NCBI GenBank assembly: GCA_023397905.1
Contig: JAEWSZ010000118.1
Location: 1-49,731, forward strand
Reading direction: 5' to 3'
From: Bacillota bacterium
GTDB taxonomy: Bacteria > Bacillota > Clostridia > Acetivibrionales > DSM-1351
Length of the DNA stretch: 49,731 nt
The notes beneath the pieces were generated by a model, which searched no databases, had not been told where the DNA came from, and was given only the letters and a program-made list of their open reading frames with translations. Below are positions 25,202 through 34,755 of this stretch, in pieces; position 1 is the stretch's first letter; every line of letters starts with the position of its first letter. Position numbers and translations under genes: made by a program.

Positions 25202-26509
25202 CTATTTAAACTGCGGAAGCCATTGTTTTTCAGCTTCAAACATTTCCGTTACCATGCCGGATATTTCAGGAAGAGTCATCACTGCCGATGTCAGCGGGTC
25301 CATCATAACGGCCTGATATATGGCTTCCTTACAGCCTGTGAGCGCTCCTTCAGCCGCAAGCTCCTGCACATTGATATTCGTCCTGTTTAACGCAGCCAGC
25401 TGCGGCGGCAAGTCACCGATAAACGTAGGCTGAATGCCATTTTTGTCAACCAGGCAAGGGACTTCTACAACACAGCCCTCTGGAAGGTTTGTAATATAAC
25501 CTTTATTTTTTACATTTCCGTTTATTACAGCCGGCTTGCCGGTTTCAATTGCATTTATTATGCCTGCACCGTATTCATTGCTTTTAATAATCTCCACCTT
25601 ATTGGAATTTACCAGCCCATCCATATCTTCATTTATGGTTTTCGCCAATCTTATGCACCTTTCGAAATATAAACCGTTATCCTCCTTTAACCATGAATCA
25701 ATATTTTTTATTTTATCAATCCATTCATCCTTTTTTCTGAAATATGGAACATACTCCGACATATGATAGCTGGATTCTGTTACAAAATATCCAAAATACT
25801 TCAGGAATTCAAACTTAGTCACATCCTGATTATATACCGCCGGATCGTTATATTTCTCTTTGATCAGCGGATATGCGTCACGGCCGTTCCATTTATATTC
25901 CAGATACCATGCCATATGGTTGATACCTGCGCATTTATATGAAATTTCATCAAGTGGTGCCCCAATATAACGGGCTATTTCTTCGGAGGTACCCTGAACA
26001 CTGTGGCAAAGTCCTACATTTTTGACTCCTCCGGCTTTATTAATCGCCCAGCAATTCAGAGCCATAGGATTGACATAGTTCATAAGCAATGCATCGGGAC
26101 ACAGCTCCTGCATATCCTTGCATATTTCCAGGAAAACCGGTATTGTCCTTAAGCCCCGGAACACTCCTCCAGGCCCCAAGGTATCACCCACGGCTTGCTT
26201 TATCCCGTATTTATATGGGATTTCAATGTCAATTTTATAAGCATTCAGCCCCCCTATCTGCACCATCAGTATTACATAGTCCGCACATTTGAGAGCCTTC
26301 CACCTGTCTGTAGTCGATTCTATTACCGCCTCAAAGCCTTCCTGCCGTACAACCTTAGCAGCAAGCTTTGATATCATTTCCAATCTTACCGGGTCAATAT
26401 CCATTAAGGTTATTGTACTCCCGCTCAATCCGGGGTATAGAAGAATATCTACCAGTAGATTTTTTGCAAACACTATGCTCCCCGCACCTATAAATGTTAT
26501 TTTCGCCAT
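25202..26509 (-). CDS. GH4 alpha-galactosidase / 6-phospho-type glycosidase (MelA-like)
   Basis: A 435-residue glycoside hydrolase family 4 enzyme. It has the NAD-binding start ITFIGAGSIVFAKNL, the metal-ligand segment LCHSVQGT (Cys168) and the GINHMAW histidine (around residue 200), plus the NPMALN substrate loop. The CHSVQG form is that of alpha-galactosidases such as MelA; other GH4 members that act on phosphorylated sugars usually show CN at this place. GH4 enzymes need NAD and Mn2+ and work by oxidation-elimination. It is the last gene of a leftward sugar operon with two permeases and a binding protein, which fits cytoplasmic cleavage of an imported alpha-galactoside. Confidence 0.9.
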   Translation of the reverse strand: MAKITFIGAGSIVFAKNLLVDILLYPGLSGSTITLMDIDPVRLEMISKLAAKVVRQEGFEAVIESTTDRWKALKCADYVILMVQIGGLNAYKIDIEIPYKYGIKQAVGDTLGPGGVFRGLRTIPVFLEICKDMQELCPDALLMNYVNPMALNCWAINKAGGVKNVGLCHSVQGTSEEIARYIGAPLDEISYKCAGINHMAWYLEYKWNGRDAYPLIKEKYNDPAVYNQDVTKFEFLKYFGYFVTESSYHMSEYVPYFRKKDEWIDKIKNIDSWLKEDNGLYFERCIRLAKTINEDMDGLVNSNKVEIIKSNEYGAGIINAIETGKPAVINGNVKNKGYITNLPEGCVVEVPCLVDKNGIQPTFIGDLPPQLAALNRTNINVQELAAEGALTGCKEAIYQAVMMDPLTSAVMTLPEISGMVTEMFEAEKQWLPQFK

Positions 26510-26562
26510 ATATATACTTCCTTTTCATATATATAAAATTTTTGTTTGAAATCCGGGTGAAA

Positions 26563-27399
26563 TCATCCTTTTACCGCTGAGCCTACGGTCAATGCCTTCT
26601 CAACTTCATCGGCAAACAGCAGATATAATAAGATAGTCGGTATGCTTGCTATTACCAGGGCAGCGCCCATCCCGCCGAAATCGCTCCCAAATTGGCCTTT
26701 GAAGCCTATAAGGCCCAGCGGCAAAGTTTTTAAAGCTTCCTTATTGACCATGACCAGAGCTACCGGAAACTCATTCCATATATTTAATGAAATGAAAAGT
26801 ATCATGGTGGATATGGCAGGCTTCACCAAGGGCAGGATTATTTTAAAAAATGTCGTGTATATATTTGCACCGTCAATAGCTGCCGCTTCCTCAAGGCTGT
26901 AGGGGATGGACCTGAAAAAGCCGTAGAATACTATACTGGCAAAGCCCAGCTGAAATGCCACGTATGGAATAATCAGCGTAAAATATGAACCGCTTAAATG
27001 TGCATTTTTCATTAGCATTACGGTTGGAATTAAAATAACCTGCACAGGGATAAACATTCCCACCGATATATATATCCTTGCCGCATTTGAAAGCCTCCAC
27101 TTCATTCTGGCAGTGGCATAAGAAAACATTACTCCGATGATTATGGTCAGTACTGCCGTGCAAACTGTAACAATAATGCTATTTACCAGATACAAAGGTA
27201 TATTGAAGGTATTCCAGGCTCTGATATAATTATCAACACGCCATATTTTAGGAATTCCTAAAGGATTCGTTGAAAAAATTTCGTCATTATTTTTAAAAGA
27301 GTTGAAAAGCATCCATACTAACGGATACAAGGATATAATGGAATATACGGATAAAAGGATATACATTGCTGAATGTACAACTCTATTTTTTATTTTCAT
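26563..27399 (-). CDS. Carbohydrate ABC transporter permease (MalG-type)
   Basis: A 278-residue permease with six hydrophobic segments and the EAA motif EEAAAIDGANIYTTFFKIILPL (read in part) that docks the ATPase. It ends with the typical MalG-type C-terminus (EVEKALTVGSAVKG). I chose the start at 27399, behind GGAGG. It lies 19 bp after the MalF-type gene. No ATPase gene is in the operon, so a shared MsmK-type ATPase encoded elsewhere would have to serve it. Confidence 0.93.
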   Translation of the reverse strand: MKIKNRVVHSAMYILLSVYSIISLYPLVWMLFNSFKNNDEIFSTNPLGIPKIWRVDNYIRAWNTFNIPLYLVNSIIVTVCTAVLTIIIGVMFSYATARMKWRLSNAARIYISVGMFIPVQVILIPTVMLMKNAHLSGSYFTLIIPYVAFQLGFASIVFYGFFRSIPYSLEEAAAIDGANIYTTFFKIILPLVKPAISTMILFISLNIWNEFPVALVMVNKEALKTLPLGLIGFKGQFGSDFGGMGAALVIASIPTILLYLLFADEVEKALTVGSAVKG

Positions 27400-27418
27400 T
27401 TGACATAAGACCTCCATT

Positions 27419-28300
27419 TTAATAGGTGATGTTCTCACGGGCAACAAACCGGTTGATTAAAACCGTTGCCAGCAGGCATTCAGCAACAAGAACGGTGGCA
27501 GAGGTACATGCATAGCCAAATTCATTTGTCACAAAAGCTGATTTAAACATCATATAGGTAAGTGTATAAGTAAAAGTGCCAGGACCTCCGTTTGTCATTA
27601 TAAACATATTTGAAAATGCTGTAAGCCCCCCTGTGATTGCAATAATTAAACAGAATTTGAATGATTCGGCCAGCAGGGGTACGGTTATCAGGAAATGCGT
27701 TTGTGCAGGAGTCGCTCCGTCAATAAGTGCAGCTTCAAAATAATGCTCCGGTATTGACTTGGCTGCGGTGTACATTAATACCATGATTATCCCAAGGTAC
27801 TGCCAGCCATTTGTGAACGCAATCGCAAAAATAGATGAATTCTGTCCGTATAGCCATTCCTGGCGGAATCCGCTGCCAAGTATTTCAAACAATTTATTAA
27901 GCAAGCCGCGCTCCGGATTGAATATATTTACCCACAGCTGGCATACTACTGAAATTGATAAAACTACAGGTATAAAAAAGGAAGATCTGAAAAACTTTTT
28001 AAACCTTAACTTTTTATTTAATAAAATCAATGCGAATGTGGTACCTAAACCAATCTGATAAACAACTAAAACTGCTGCAAAAATCAAACCGTTTTTAACA
28101 GCTGTAAGGAACACACTGTCATTAAATAATCTTGCGTAATTATGAAAAAGAATAAACTTTGGAGTGCTGAACCCATCCCAGTCATACAGGCTTTTAGTAA
28201 GCGTCTGTATAATCGGATAGCATACGACAACCGTAAAGATAATCAATGCCGGTAGTGTAAATATCAAAACAGCCATCCTGTTTTTTAAAGATTTATTCAT
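27419..28300 (-). CDS. Carbohydrate ABC transporter permease (MalF-type)
   Basis: A 293-residue permease with six hydrophobic segments and the EAA motif EAALIDGATPAQTHFLITVPLL (read in part). It pairs with the downstream MalG-type subunit. A ribosome-binding site (ACGGAGG) precedes the ATG. A strong stem-loop lies upstream, between it and the binding-protein gene. Confidence 0.93.
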   Translation of the reverse strand: MNKSLKNRMAVLIFTLPALIIFTVVVCYPIIQTLTKSLYDWDGFSTPKFILFHNYARLFNDSVFLTAVKNGLIFAAVLVVYQIGLGTTFALILLNKKLRFKKFFRSSFFIPVVLSISVVCQLWVNIFNPERGLLNKLFEILGSGFRQEWLYGQNSSIFAIAFTNGWQYLGIIMVLMYTAAKSIPEHYFEAALIDGATPAQTHFLITVPLLAESFKFCLIIAITGGLTAFSNMFIMTNGGPGTFTYTLTYMMFKSAFVTNEFGYACTSATVLVAECLLATVLINRFVARENITY

Positions 28301-28404
28301 TAGCTGCCTCCGTTAATTTCTGTTGATATTATTTTAATTTTCTGTACCATTAGAAGCAAAAAATAAAATGTTATTATAAATTGCGTTTGTCACGGTAAAT
28401 ATTA

Positions 28405-28438
28405 GGGCTATTATTATTTATTAAATTAATAATAGCCC
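28405..28438 (-). promoter_or_regulatory. Intercistronic stem-loop between binding protein and permease genes
   Basis: GGGCTATTATT (28405-28415) pairs perfectly with AATAATAGCCC (28428-28438). Its place just after the binding-protein stop and before the permease genes is typical of partial terminators that give more binding protein than permease. Confidence 0.6.
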
Positions 28439-28462
28439 ACGATATTTTTCATTTAGAATTGT

Positions 28463-29818
28463 TTATCTGGATGCTTTTATGGCTTTATCTGTTTCCTCAA
28501 TAAATTTTTCCGGAGTATAATCGGCTGAACCAACCATTAATTTTATAATATTTTCTCCCAAAGGTGTTGCTATTTTAGGATTGCTCATACCCCAGAAGAA
28601 GCAGGTATAGTTCTTTACATTGGGCACGACTGTGTCTGCGAACTCCTGCTGGAGGGCATTAAACGGAATTTCTGATTTAATGTCTGCTTTAAAAAAGGTA
28701 TTTGACTCAATACCCTTAACTATTTTTGATTCAGTACTTTTTAATCCAAGTATGACGGCAACTTTCTCGGCAATATCCTTGTCCTTCGTATTTGCGGCAG
28801 CCGTTACTCCGTCTGAGGCTCCTCCGCCTACTGCATTGCCCTTGCTGCTCTCTACATCCTTGGCATCTGCCAGTGCTGTAAGAGGAAGTATACCTACTTT
28901 ATCACCCAGATTATCGCCGATGCTTTTTCCAATATCAGCACATGCCCATGAGCCGTTAAGCAGCATTGCTGCTTTCCCTGTTATAAAGAGTGAATAGGCT
29001 TCGTCATACGCTGTGGTAAACGCTGATTTTGCTGCAATACCAGCTTTACTAAGCTCGTAAAATTTCTTTGCTGCCTCCAGATAAGCCGGCTCGGTAATAT
29101 CACCCTTGCCCGAATCTACTTTTTTCAATCCTTCCGGCTCAGTTCTGGTAACAAGAGCATCCATAAATGAAAACCCTACCCATTGTTCTTTAGAGAAAAA
29201 GGATACCGGAGTTATATTCTTTGCCTTGAAAGCCTTTACAGCAGCTAAAAATTCAGCATAGTTAGTGGGAACCTTTATACCGTTTTGGCTGAATAGTTCT
29301 TTATTATAATACATTAATATGAAGCTTGAATTGGCTTCAGGTATGGCATAAGTATGTCCATCCCCCTGGTCCAGCAAAGACTTGGCCCCATCCTGCAACT
29401 GGTCACGTACACCCATTTCGTCAACGTATTTGTCAAGGGTCAGTATGTTGTTTGATTTACTGAACATACCCACGAGTGTAGGATTCAGCGTCATTATGTC
29501 CGGCAATTCACCTGTGGCTGCCATGGTTTTTATTTTTTGGTCAGTGTCCTGTGGGTTTGGTATAATGTCAAACTCAATATTGGGAATTTCCTTTTTAAGT
29601 TCTGTAATAGCATAATCGGCTATAACTTTGTCATTATCGGTTGAGTATTGCCTGTACCAGGATAATTTGATATTTTCTGCAGGCGCCTTTGAAGAAGCTG
29701 TTGCTGTAGAATCTGCTGATGTTGAAGAGCCTGCCGTATCATTACTGCCGCAGGCAGCCATTGATACGGTTGATAGCAAAGCCAAAGCAATGCATATACC
29801 TTTGAAACTCTTTTTCAT
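28463..29818 (-). CDS. Extracellular sugar-binding lipoprotein of ABC transporter
   Basis: A 451-residue lipoprotein of the family 1 solute-binding type. The lipobox is SMAAC (Cys23), followed by an Asp/Ser/Thr/Ala linker. The mature part has the usual pattern (ADYAITELKKEIPNIEFDI, MLNGSWACADIGKS, SNPKIATPLGENI). It would bind the sugar outside the cell and deliver it to the two permeases downstream. AAAGGAGG lies before the start. It is the first gene of the operon and is followed by a stem-loop. The alpha-galactoside as ligand is inferred from the GH4 enzyme. Confidence 0.93.
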   Translation of the reverse strand: MKKSFKGICIALALLSTVSMAACGSNDTAGSSTSADSTATASSKAPAENIKLSWYRQYSTDNDKVIADYAITELKKEIPNIEFDIIPNPQDTDQKIKTMAATGELPDIMTLNPTLVGMFSKSNNILTLDKYVDEMGVRDQLQDGAKSLLDQGDGHTYAIPEANSSFILMYYNKELFSQNGIKVPTNYAEFLAAVKAFKAKNITPVSFFSKEQWVGFSFMDALVTRTEPEGLKKVDSGKGDITEPAYLEAAKKFYELSKAGIAAKSAFTTAYDEAYSLFITGKAAMLLNGSWACADIGKSIGDNLGDKVGILPLTALADAKDVESSKGNAVGGGASDGVTAAANTKDKDIAEKVAVILGLKSTESKIVKGIESNTFFKADIKSEIPFNALQQEFADTVVPNVKNYTCFFWGMSNPKIATPLGENIIKLMVGSADYTPEKFIEETDKAIKASR

Positions 29819-29979
29819 TATTTTGTAATCCTCCTTTAAATTATAAATATGGTGTGAACAGCGTATGACTAGCTAGTCTGACTTACATTGGTAAGTATAG
29901 AATAGTTCAATAAAAAAAAGAAGGCATAAAATGATACACATTTATACATTTCGATACTACGGCCAATTTATTTGAGGAT

Positions 29980-31560
29980 TTACTTTATTTGGTTTTCATA
30001 TTCGCTTGGCGATACCCCAAAGACATGCTTAAAAAGCCGGCTGAAATAAGAAGGATATTGGTAGCCTACCATTTCTGCAATATCTGAAAGCTTTACGCTC
30101 TTTGATACGATTAATTCCTTTGCTTTTTTCATTCTAATACTTAGAATATAATCATTTACCGACATTCCTGCTTCCTTTTGAAATACTTTTCTCAAGTAAC
30201 CGGAAGTAACAAATACCTCCCGGGAGATTTTTTCAATGCTTAAGTCACGGTCATTATAATGCAGCTTTATATAATCTGATACCGTATTAAATAATTTTCT
30301 TGATTTTGTCAGCCTATTTACCGTTGTCTTAGTTAAAACAGCAGTGTACATTTCATAAATAAACTTATGAGTTTCATCTAAGGACCCTTTTTCCACAACT
30401 TCGGAATAGGGTTTAAAATCTTTTCCAAAAACCTCCTCAATGTTTTTACCCTTTTCAAAGGTATAAGACATGCAAAGGGAAATCAGTCCTGCCAACATAA
30501 TACGGATAAAATCCGGAGACGGTTTATTCTCACTTATATAAGCAAACACTTTGTTCAGATTTTCTTCAATACCGGCTCTATCATTTGACCTTAAGCATGC
30601 AATAAGATTTTCATTGATTTTATTCGGATATATTTCCAAATTAGAATATCTTGAATCTATTTCCGAATATTCAATTACCTTACTGCAGCCCAATATCATT
30701 TTATTTTGAATCGCAACCACAGATTCCTCATATGAATTACGGATCCCCTTAAATCCTGCTCTTTCTTTGCCTACCCCTACGGTAACAGTGAAATCAAAAT
30801 ATTTCCTTATTATACCGCATAAGCTTTTATAGCTGACTAATTTACTTGAGTTATCCGTCTTGCTGCCGGTTTCAACAATTGAAACAATCCTGCCCTGGGG
30901 CCCCTTAAATATCAAATGTTTTCCTTCGGTCAGCTCCTCTATAATATTTGTTACGGAATTTTTCCATAGGATAATATCATTTGCATCATTCCATTTTTGA
31001 TACATATCATCCAGCTCTATTGTAGCCACAAAAAAGTTTGTGGAATCAAATTCAATTCCATAGGAATTAAACTCCCTTAAAATTTCCTCTTCAGGTATGT
31101 TGCATTCATCACTTATCAGTAAATTCAGCAGCTTTTCTTTCATATAGTTTTTATTTTGTTCAGTAAAATTTTCTTTATTCTTCCTGGATCTTATAATTAT
31201 TTTGATCTTATCTAAAATAGTTAACAGCTCTTCCCTGGTAAACGGTTTTAACAGATAATCCACTACACCGATTTGTATCGCCTTTTTGGCATACTCAAAT
31301 TCATTATAGCCGGTTATAATAATGATAAAAATATCCTGGTATTTCTCTTTCAATTTTTCTGCTAAAGCCAAGCCATCCATATATGGCATATTTATATCAA
31401 CAAGTGCAATGTCCGGAACAGTGCCGTCCGTTTGTTCCAGTGCTTCCACTCCGTTTCTTGCCTCAATGCAAAGTTCAAACCCATACTTCTTCCAGTCAAT
31501 TACTTCTTTTAAATATTCTCTGAAATGATATTCATCATCTGCAATCATAACCTTGTACAT
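29980..31560 (-). CDS. YesN-type response regulator (receiver plus AraC HTH)
   Basis: A 526-residue regulator. The receiver domain covers residues 1-120 (ADDEYHFREYL; phosphoacceptor Asp in IALVDINMPYMDG; Lys in YLLKPFT). A long middle region of about 270 residues follows. The C-terminal 100 residues are an AraC-type double helix-turn-helix (LSIEKISREVFVTSGYLRKVF and IAEMVGYQYPSYFSRLFK, quoted in part). It overlaps in expression with the YesM kinase: its ribosome-binding site lies in the kinase's last codons and the stop-start gap is 2 bp. It probably activates the downstream sugar operon on the same strand. Confidence 0.93.
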   Translation of the reverse strand: MYKVMIADDEYHFREYLKEVIDWKKYGFELCIEARNGVEALEQTDGTVPDIALVDINMPYMDGLALAEKLKEKYQDIFIIIITGYNEFEYAKKAIQIGVVDYLLKPFTREELLTILDKIKIIIRSRKNKENFTEQNKNYMKEKLLNLLISDECNIPEEEILREFNSYGIEFDSTNFFVATIELDDMYQKWNDANDIILWKNSVTNIIEELTEGKHLIFKGPQGRIVSIVETGSKTDNSSKLVSYKSLCGIIRKYFDFTVTVGVGKERAGFKGIRNSYEESVVAIQNKMILGCSKVIEYSEIDSRYSNLEIYPNKINENLIACLRSNDRAGIEENLNKVFAYISENKPSPDFIRIMLAGLISLCMSYTFEKGKNIEEVFGKDFKPYSEVVEKGSLDETHKFIYEMYTAVLTKTTVNRLTKSRKLFNTVSDYIKLHYNDRDLSIEKISREVFVTSGYLRKVFQKEAGMSVNDYILSIRMKKAKELIVSKSVKLSDIAEMVGYQYPSYFSRLFKHVFGVSPSEYENQIK

Positions 31561-31562
31561 AA

Positions 31563-33344
31563 TTAATATTGTACCTCCTTTTCAGGGATGGAAATCCTTA
31601 CCTGCGTCCCTTTTCCCAGCTCACTTGTAACAGCTATGCCATATTCTTCGCCAAAATAAAGCTTTATCCGATTATCTACGCTTCTTAGACCAAATGCTAT
31701 TTTTTCCTTTTCGTCCTGACTGCTGAATATTTGAAATAATTTCTCCTGACTGATACCTATACCGTCATCGGCTACAGATATAATTATTTTACCATTTTCC
31801 TTTAAGCCAGTAACTGTGATTTTCCCCTTGCCTGCCTTTTCCCTGAGCCCATGGTAAATTGAGTTTTCGACCAGCGGCTGCAAAGTCAGTTTGATGATTT
31901 CATTATTAAGTATATCCTCTTGAACATTTATCTCAAAATCAAAAATATCCGAATACCTGTTTTTTTGAATATATAAATAATCCTTTACATTTTTTATTTC
32001 TTCATTTATCGTAATAATTTCCTTTCCGTTGCTCAATGCCGTCCTGTAAAAATCCGCCAACGCTTTTGTAGTATTCCCGCATTCCGTGTAATTTCCTGAA
32101 AAGCATAATACATATATTAAATCAAGCGTATTATATAAAAAATGAGGTTTAATTTGCGCTTGAATAAGGGCAAGTTCATATTCACGCTTTTTCTTTTGTT
32201 CTTCCTTTATATTGCTCAATAAGCTTCCAATTTTTTCAATCATTGAATTGAAACCTTCAGCAAGCATTCCCACTTCATCTTTATTTTTTACCTCACACCG
32301 CACATTCAGATCCCCGTTTTTTACCGTTCTCATTTTCTCCTTCAAAATAATAATCGGATTTACTATCAGTCCGGATAAAACTCCGCTCCCTATTATGCCA
32401 ACTATTACACATACAATACCTATTCCCAAAACGAAAAGAGTCAGTCTTTTAGTGTTTTTTGTAAGTTCATTGATGGATATTTCACTAACGAGTGTCCAAT
32501 CCAATCTTTCCATTTTAGTTGCCGTCAGCAAATATTTTACTCCGTCATTAAATTTTACAATTGTTGAACCGGTCATAGAAGACATATTGCCATATTTTGA
32601 TATTTCAACTTTAGATAATAAGTTTTCCTTCTGTTCCGAGGAAACAAGCCTTTCGTCATTGTCAATAATAAAATACCGTCTGCTTTCTGTAATGCCTATG
32701 TCCTTATATATGGAGAAAATACTGGATTCCTTTATATTTATAACTAATTCTCCTATTTGTTCAGCCGTATTTATATTAACTATCTTTTTGCCAAGAGTTA
32801 AAACAGGAGCATCGGAATTCAAAGTCAGAAAATCTCTCTTTTGCATAGGAAACCAGATGTTAGCCCCATTTGAATTATTTATTTTATCTAACATCTGGCT
32901 ATTTTTAAAATTATCGATGTTTTTTATAAGACTTTTGTTAGAATAATAAATATTGAAATTATTATCAATAAAAGCAATTGAGTCTATTTCAGGAAACTGT
33001 AAAATCACATATTGTAGAATTCCGGTTATCTCATTTGCCATAATCAGCGAATTAATGCTGTTATCCTCCGGGCCCTTTTCAATGGCGCCGGCATAGTTAT
33101 TCAATTCTTTGGTGAGAAATTTGGCACTGCTTTCACAGCTCCTGATCATATAGTCAATCCTGTCAGTTATCAGAACAGACTCGTCTTTTACCGTTTTTTT
33201 AGTTTCCTGTAATACCGCCTTGGTATAAATGTAGTTTGAAAGCCAGCCCAATAAAAGGAGAGGAATAATGATAAGCGGAATGTAAATTGAAATTATTTTA
33301 GACTTAATTGGTTGATTACTGAGCATTGCTTTTATTTTATTCAT
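31563..33344 (-). CDS. YesM-type sensor histidine kinase
   Basis: A 593-residue membrane kinase: TM1 at residues about 17-38, an extracytoplasmic dCache-like sensor (about 40-295), TM2 at about 300-325, HAMP (about 327-380), then the His_kinase domain with QIKPHFLYNTLDLI (phosphoacceptor His) and a GHKL ATPase domain (LQPLVENSIYHG, VADDGIGI, FGLRSVDNRIKLYFG). This architecture is specific to YesM/LytS-like kinases that pair with YesN regulators. It would sense extracellular sugar or bound binding protein and act through the adjacent regulator. Confidence 0.94.
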   Translation of the reverse strand: MNKIKAMLSNQPIKSKIISIYIPLIIIPLLLLGWLSNYIYTKAVLQETKKTVKDESVLITDRIDYMIRSCESSAKFLTKELNNYAGAIEKGPEDNSINSLIMANEITGILQYVILQFPEIDSIAFIDNNFNIYYSNKSLIKNIDNFKNSQMLDKINNSNGANIWFPMQKRDFLTLNSDAPVLTLGKKIVNINTAEQIGELVINIKESSIFSIYKDIGITESRRYFIIDNDERLVSSEQKENLLSKVEISKYGNMSSMTGSTIVKFNDGVKYLLTATKMERLDWTLVSEISINELTKNTKRLTLFVLGIGIVCVIVGIIGSGVLSGLIVNPIIILKEKMRTVKNGDLNVRCEVKNKDEVGMLAEGFNSMIEKIGSLLSNIKEEQKKKREYELALIQAQIKPHFLYNTLDLIYVLCFSGNYTECGNTTKALADFYRTALSNGKEIITINEEIKNVKDYLYIQKNRYSDIFDFEINVQEDILNNEIIKLTLQPLVENSIYHGLREKAGKGKITVTGLKENGKIIISVADDGIGISQEKLFQIFSSQDEKEKIAFGLRSVDNRIKLYFGEEYGIAVTSELGKGTQVRISIPEKEVQY

Positions 33345-33537
33345 GCTTCACGCCTCAATCCCTTCCACATTTTAAACTGCTTAAGCATTGACTTATATTT
33401 TATCAGACTTAAGCACTATGCTCAACCAAATCTGAGGAGATGGGATTACCTGGTACGAAGATGAAAAGTGGAAGAAGAAATAGCAATTTCAGATTTCAAA
33501 TATACAATTACAATAACATATATTTCAATATAAAGCC
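33345..33537. other. Intergenic stretch, no gene seen
   Basis: Nearly 200 bp upstream of the YesM kinase. One plus-strand stretch (around 33433-33482) reads GITWYEDEKWKKK before a stop, which looks like the end of a protein, but it has no start and no recognisable family; it may be a gene remnant. Confidence 0.3.
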
Positions 33538-33577
33538 AAAATGAGATATTCCGGTTTACACTGGAATATCTCATTTT
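33538..33577 (-). terminator. Terminator after the AraC/GyrI-like gene
   Basis: Perfect 15-bp arms AAAATGAGATATTCC (33538-33552) and GGAATATCTCATTTT (33563-33577) with a 10-base loop. It lies 36 bp past the stop of the leftward regulator gene and ends in TTTT on the minus strand. Confidence 0.7.
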
Positions 33578-33612
33578 CAGTTGAGAAGTCAGGCAATAAA
33601 AGAGGCCGCATA

Positions 33613-34527
33613 TCATTTTCCGTTCAAGGTAACTGCCGGAACCAACTGCCTGCAGCCATCCTTTGCCGAAGCTCCATAGTGAAATTCAGGCGCCAGGTCA
33701 TAGGCAAACCTATACCCATACAATTCCGGCTTGTAATTTTGAATGGCATTGTACATTTCAGAATGCGCGCCCCCATACCAATTTTCATCTTCATAAGGCG
33801 CACCCTGAAACCACAGCATAGTGTGTTCAGGCAGTCCGATGATTTCGCAGCCCTCGGGGACTGATGAATTATAGTCAAGCGGCACCTCTGCCGCACAACA
33901 GGCCTTTGATGTTCCTTCGGATACTAAAAATTCCGGCAAAATCACTAAGGAAACTTTATCCAACCGATTTGGCACCTTTTCTAAAATGTCCCAAATATCA
34001 CACCCTATTTCATCGCAATAGGAAAAATAGTCTGTAGATAAAATCCCGCGTTTTATAATCAGCTTGCAGGCGGGTTTTGTGATGAAAGTAGCCGTAACCG
34101 TTCTTGTTTCACTCATAGTATTCATTCCTTCTGAACGCAATAGTAGGTAGTAATAACTCATAGGAGTCGGAGCCGAATAGTTGTCCGGAAAACATCTTTT
34201 GCGGTAATTTTGCGGCAAAACACCAAAATGACTGTTGAATGCCTTTGTGAACCCCTCGTGTGATTCAAATCCTGAATCTAAAGCAATTTCCAAAATGCGT
34301 TCCTGATTATTGGAATCAATCAGTTTTCCGGTGACCATTGATAACCTTAAATCCCGTATATACTCGAATACCGTTTTATTCAACAATTCTTTGAATATAC
34401 GCAAAGAATGCCTTTTTGAATATCCGGCTTCGGAGCATATATCATCAATGGTTAATTTATTATTAATATTTTGATGGATGTAATCCTGCATACGTATTAC
34501 AGCTTTTATCGGTTCTGATTCAGTCAT
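33613..34527 (-). CDS. AraC-family regulator with GyrI-like effector domain
   Basis: A 304-residue regulator of the Rob/SoxS-like AraC group. The N-terminal 105 residues form a double helix-turn-helix (LTIDDICSEAGYSKRHSLRIF; ILEIALDSGFESHEGFTKAF; quoted in part). The C-terminal half is a GyrI-like small-molecule-binding domain (residues about 135-290) with EYDIGC-like and PEHTMLWFQGAPYEDEN segments. Members respond to hydrophobic compounds or drugs. It is alone between terminators, so its target is not obvious. The upstream stretch 34528-34755 holds no gene I can support. Confidence 0.88.
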   Translation of the reverse strand: MTESEPIKAVIRMQDYIHQNINNKLTIDDICSEAGYSKRHSLRIFKELLNKTVFEYIRDLRLSMVTGKLIDSNNQERILEIALDSGFESHEGFTKAFNSHFGVLPQNYRKRCFPDNYSAPTPMSYYYLLLRSEGMNTMSETRTVTATFITKPACKLIIKRGILSTDYFSYCDEIGCDIWDILEKVPNRLDKVSLVILPEFLVSEGTSKACCAAEVPLDYNSSVPEGCEIIGLPEHTMLWFQGAPYEDENWYGGAHSEMYNAIQNYKPELYGYRFAYDLAPEFHYGASAKDGCRQLVPAVTLNGK

Positions 34528-34755
34528 TTCCTACCTCCACTATAAGTATACAGCATCAATATTATATTTTCTCGAACTGCATTGCCATTTATAAAATATA
34601 AACAAATCCCATAGTCCGACTTTTTTAGTTCGGCTAAGGCAATGCTTGCGACCACCTTTCTAAAAATGTGCAAACCAATTGACTTTTAATAGTTAATCTT
34701 CATTATTTTCCGCCAAGTATATGCTCATTAAAAAGTTTGATGCGGTCGGCAGAAC

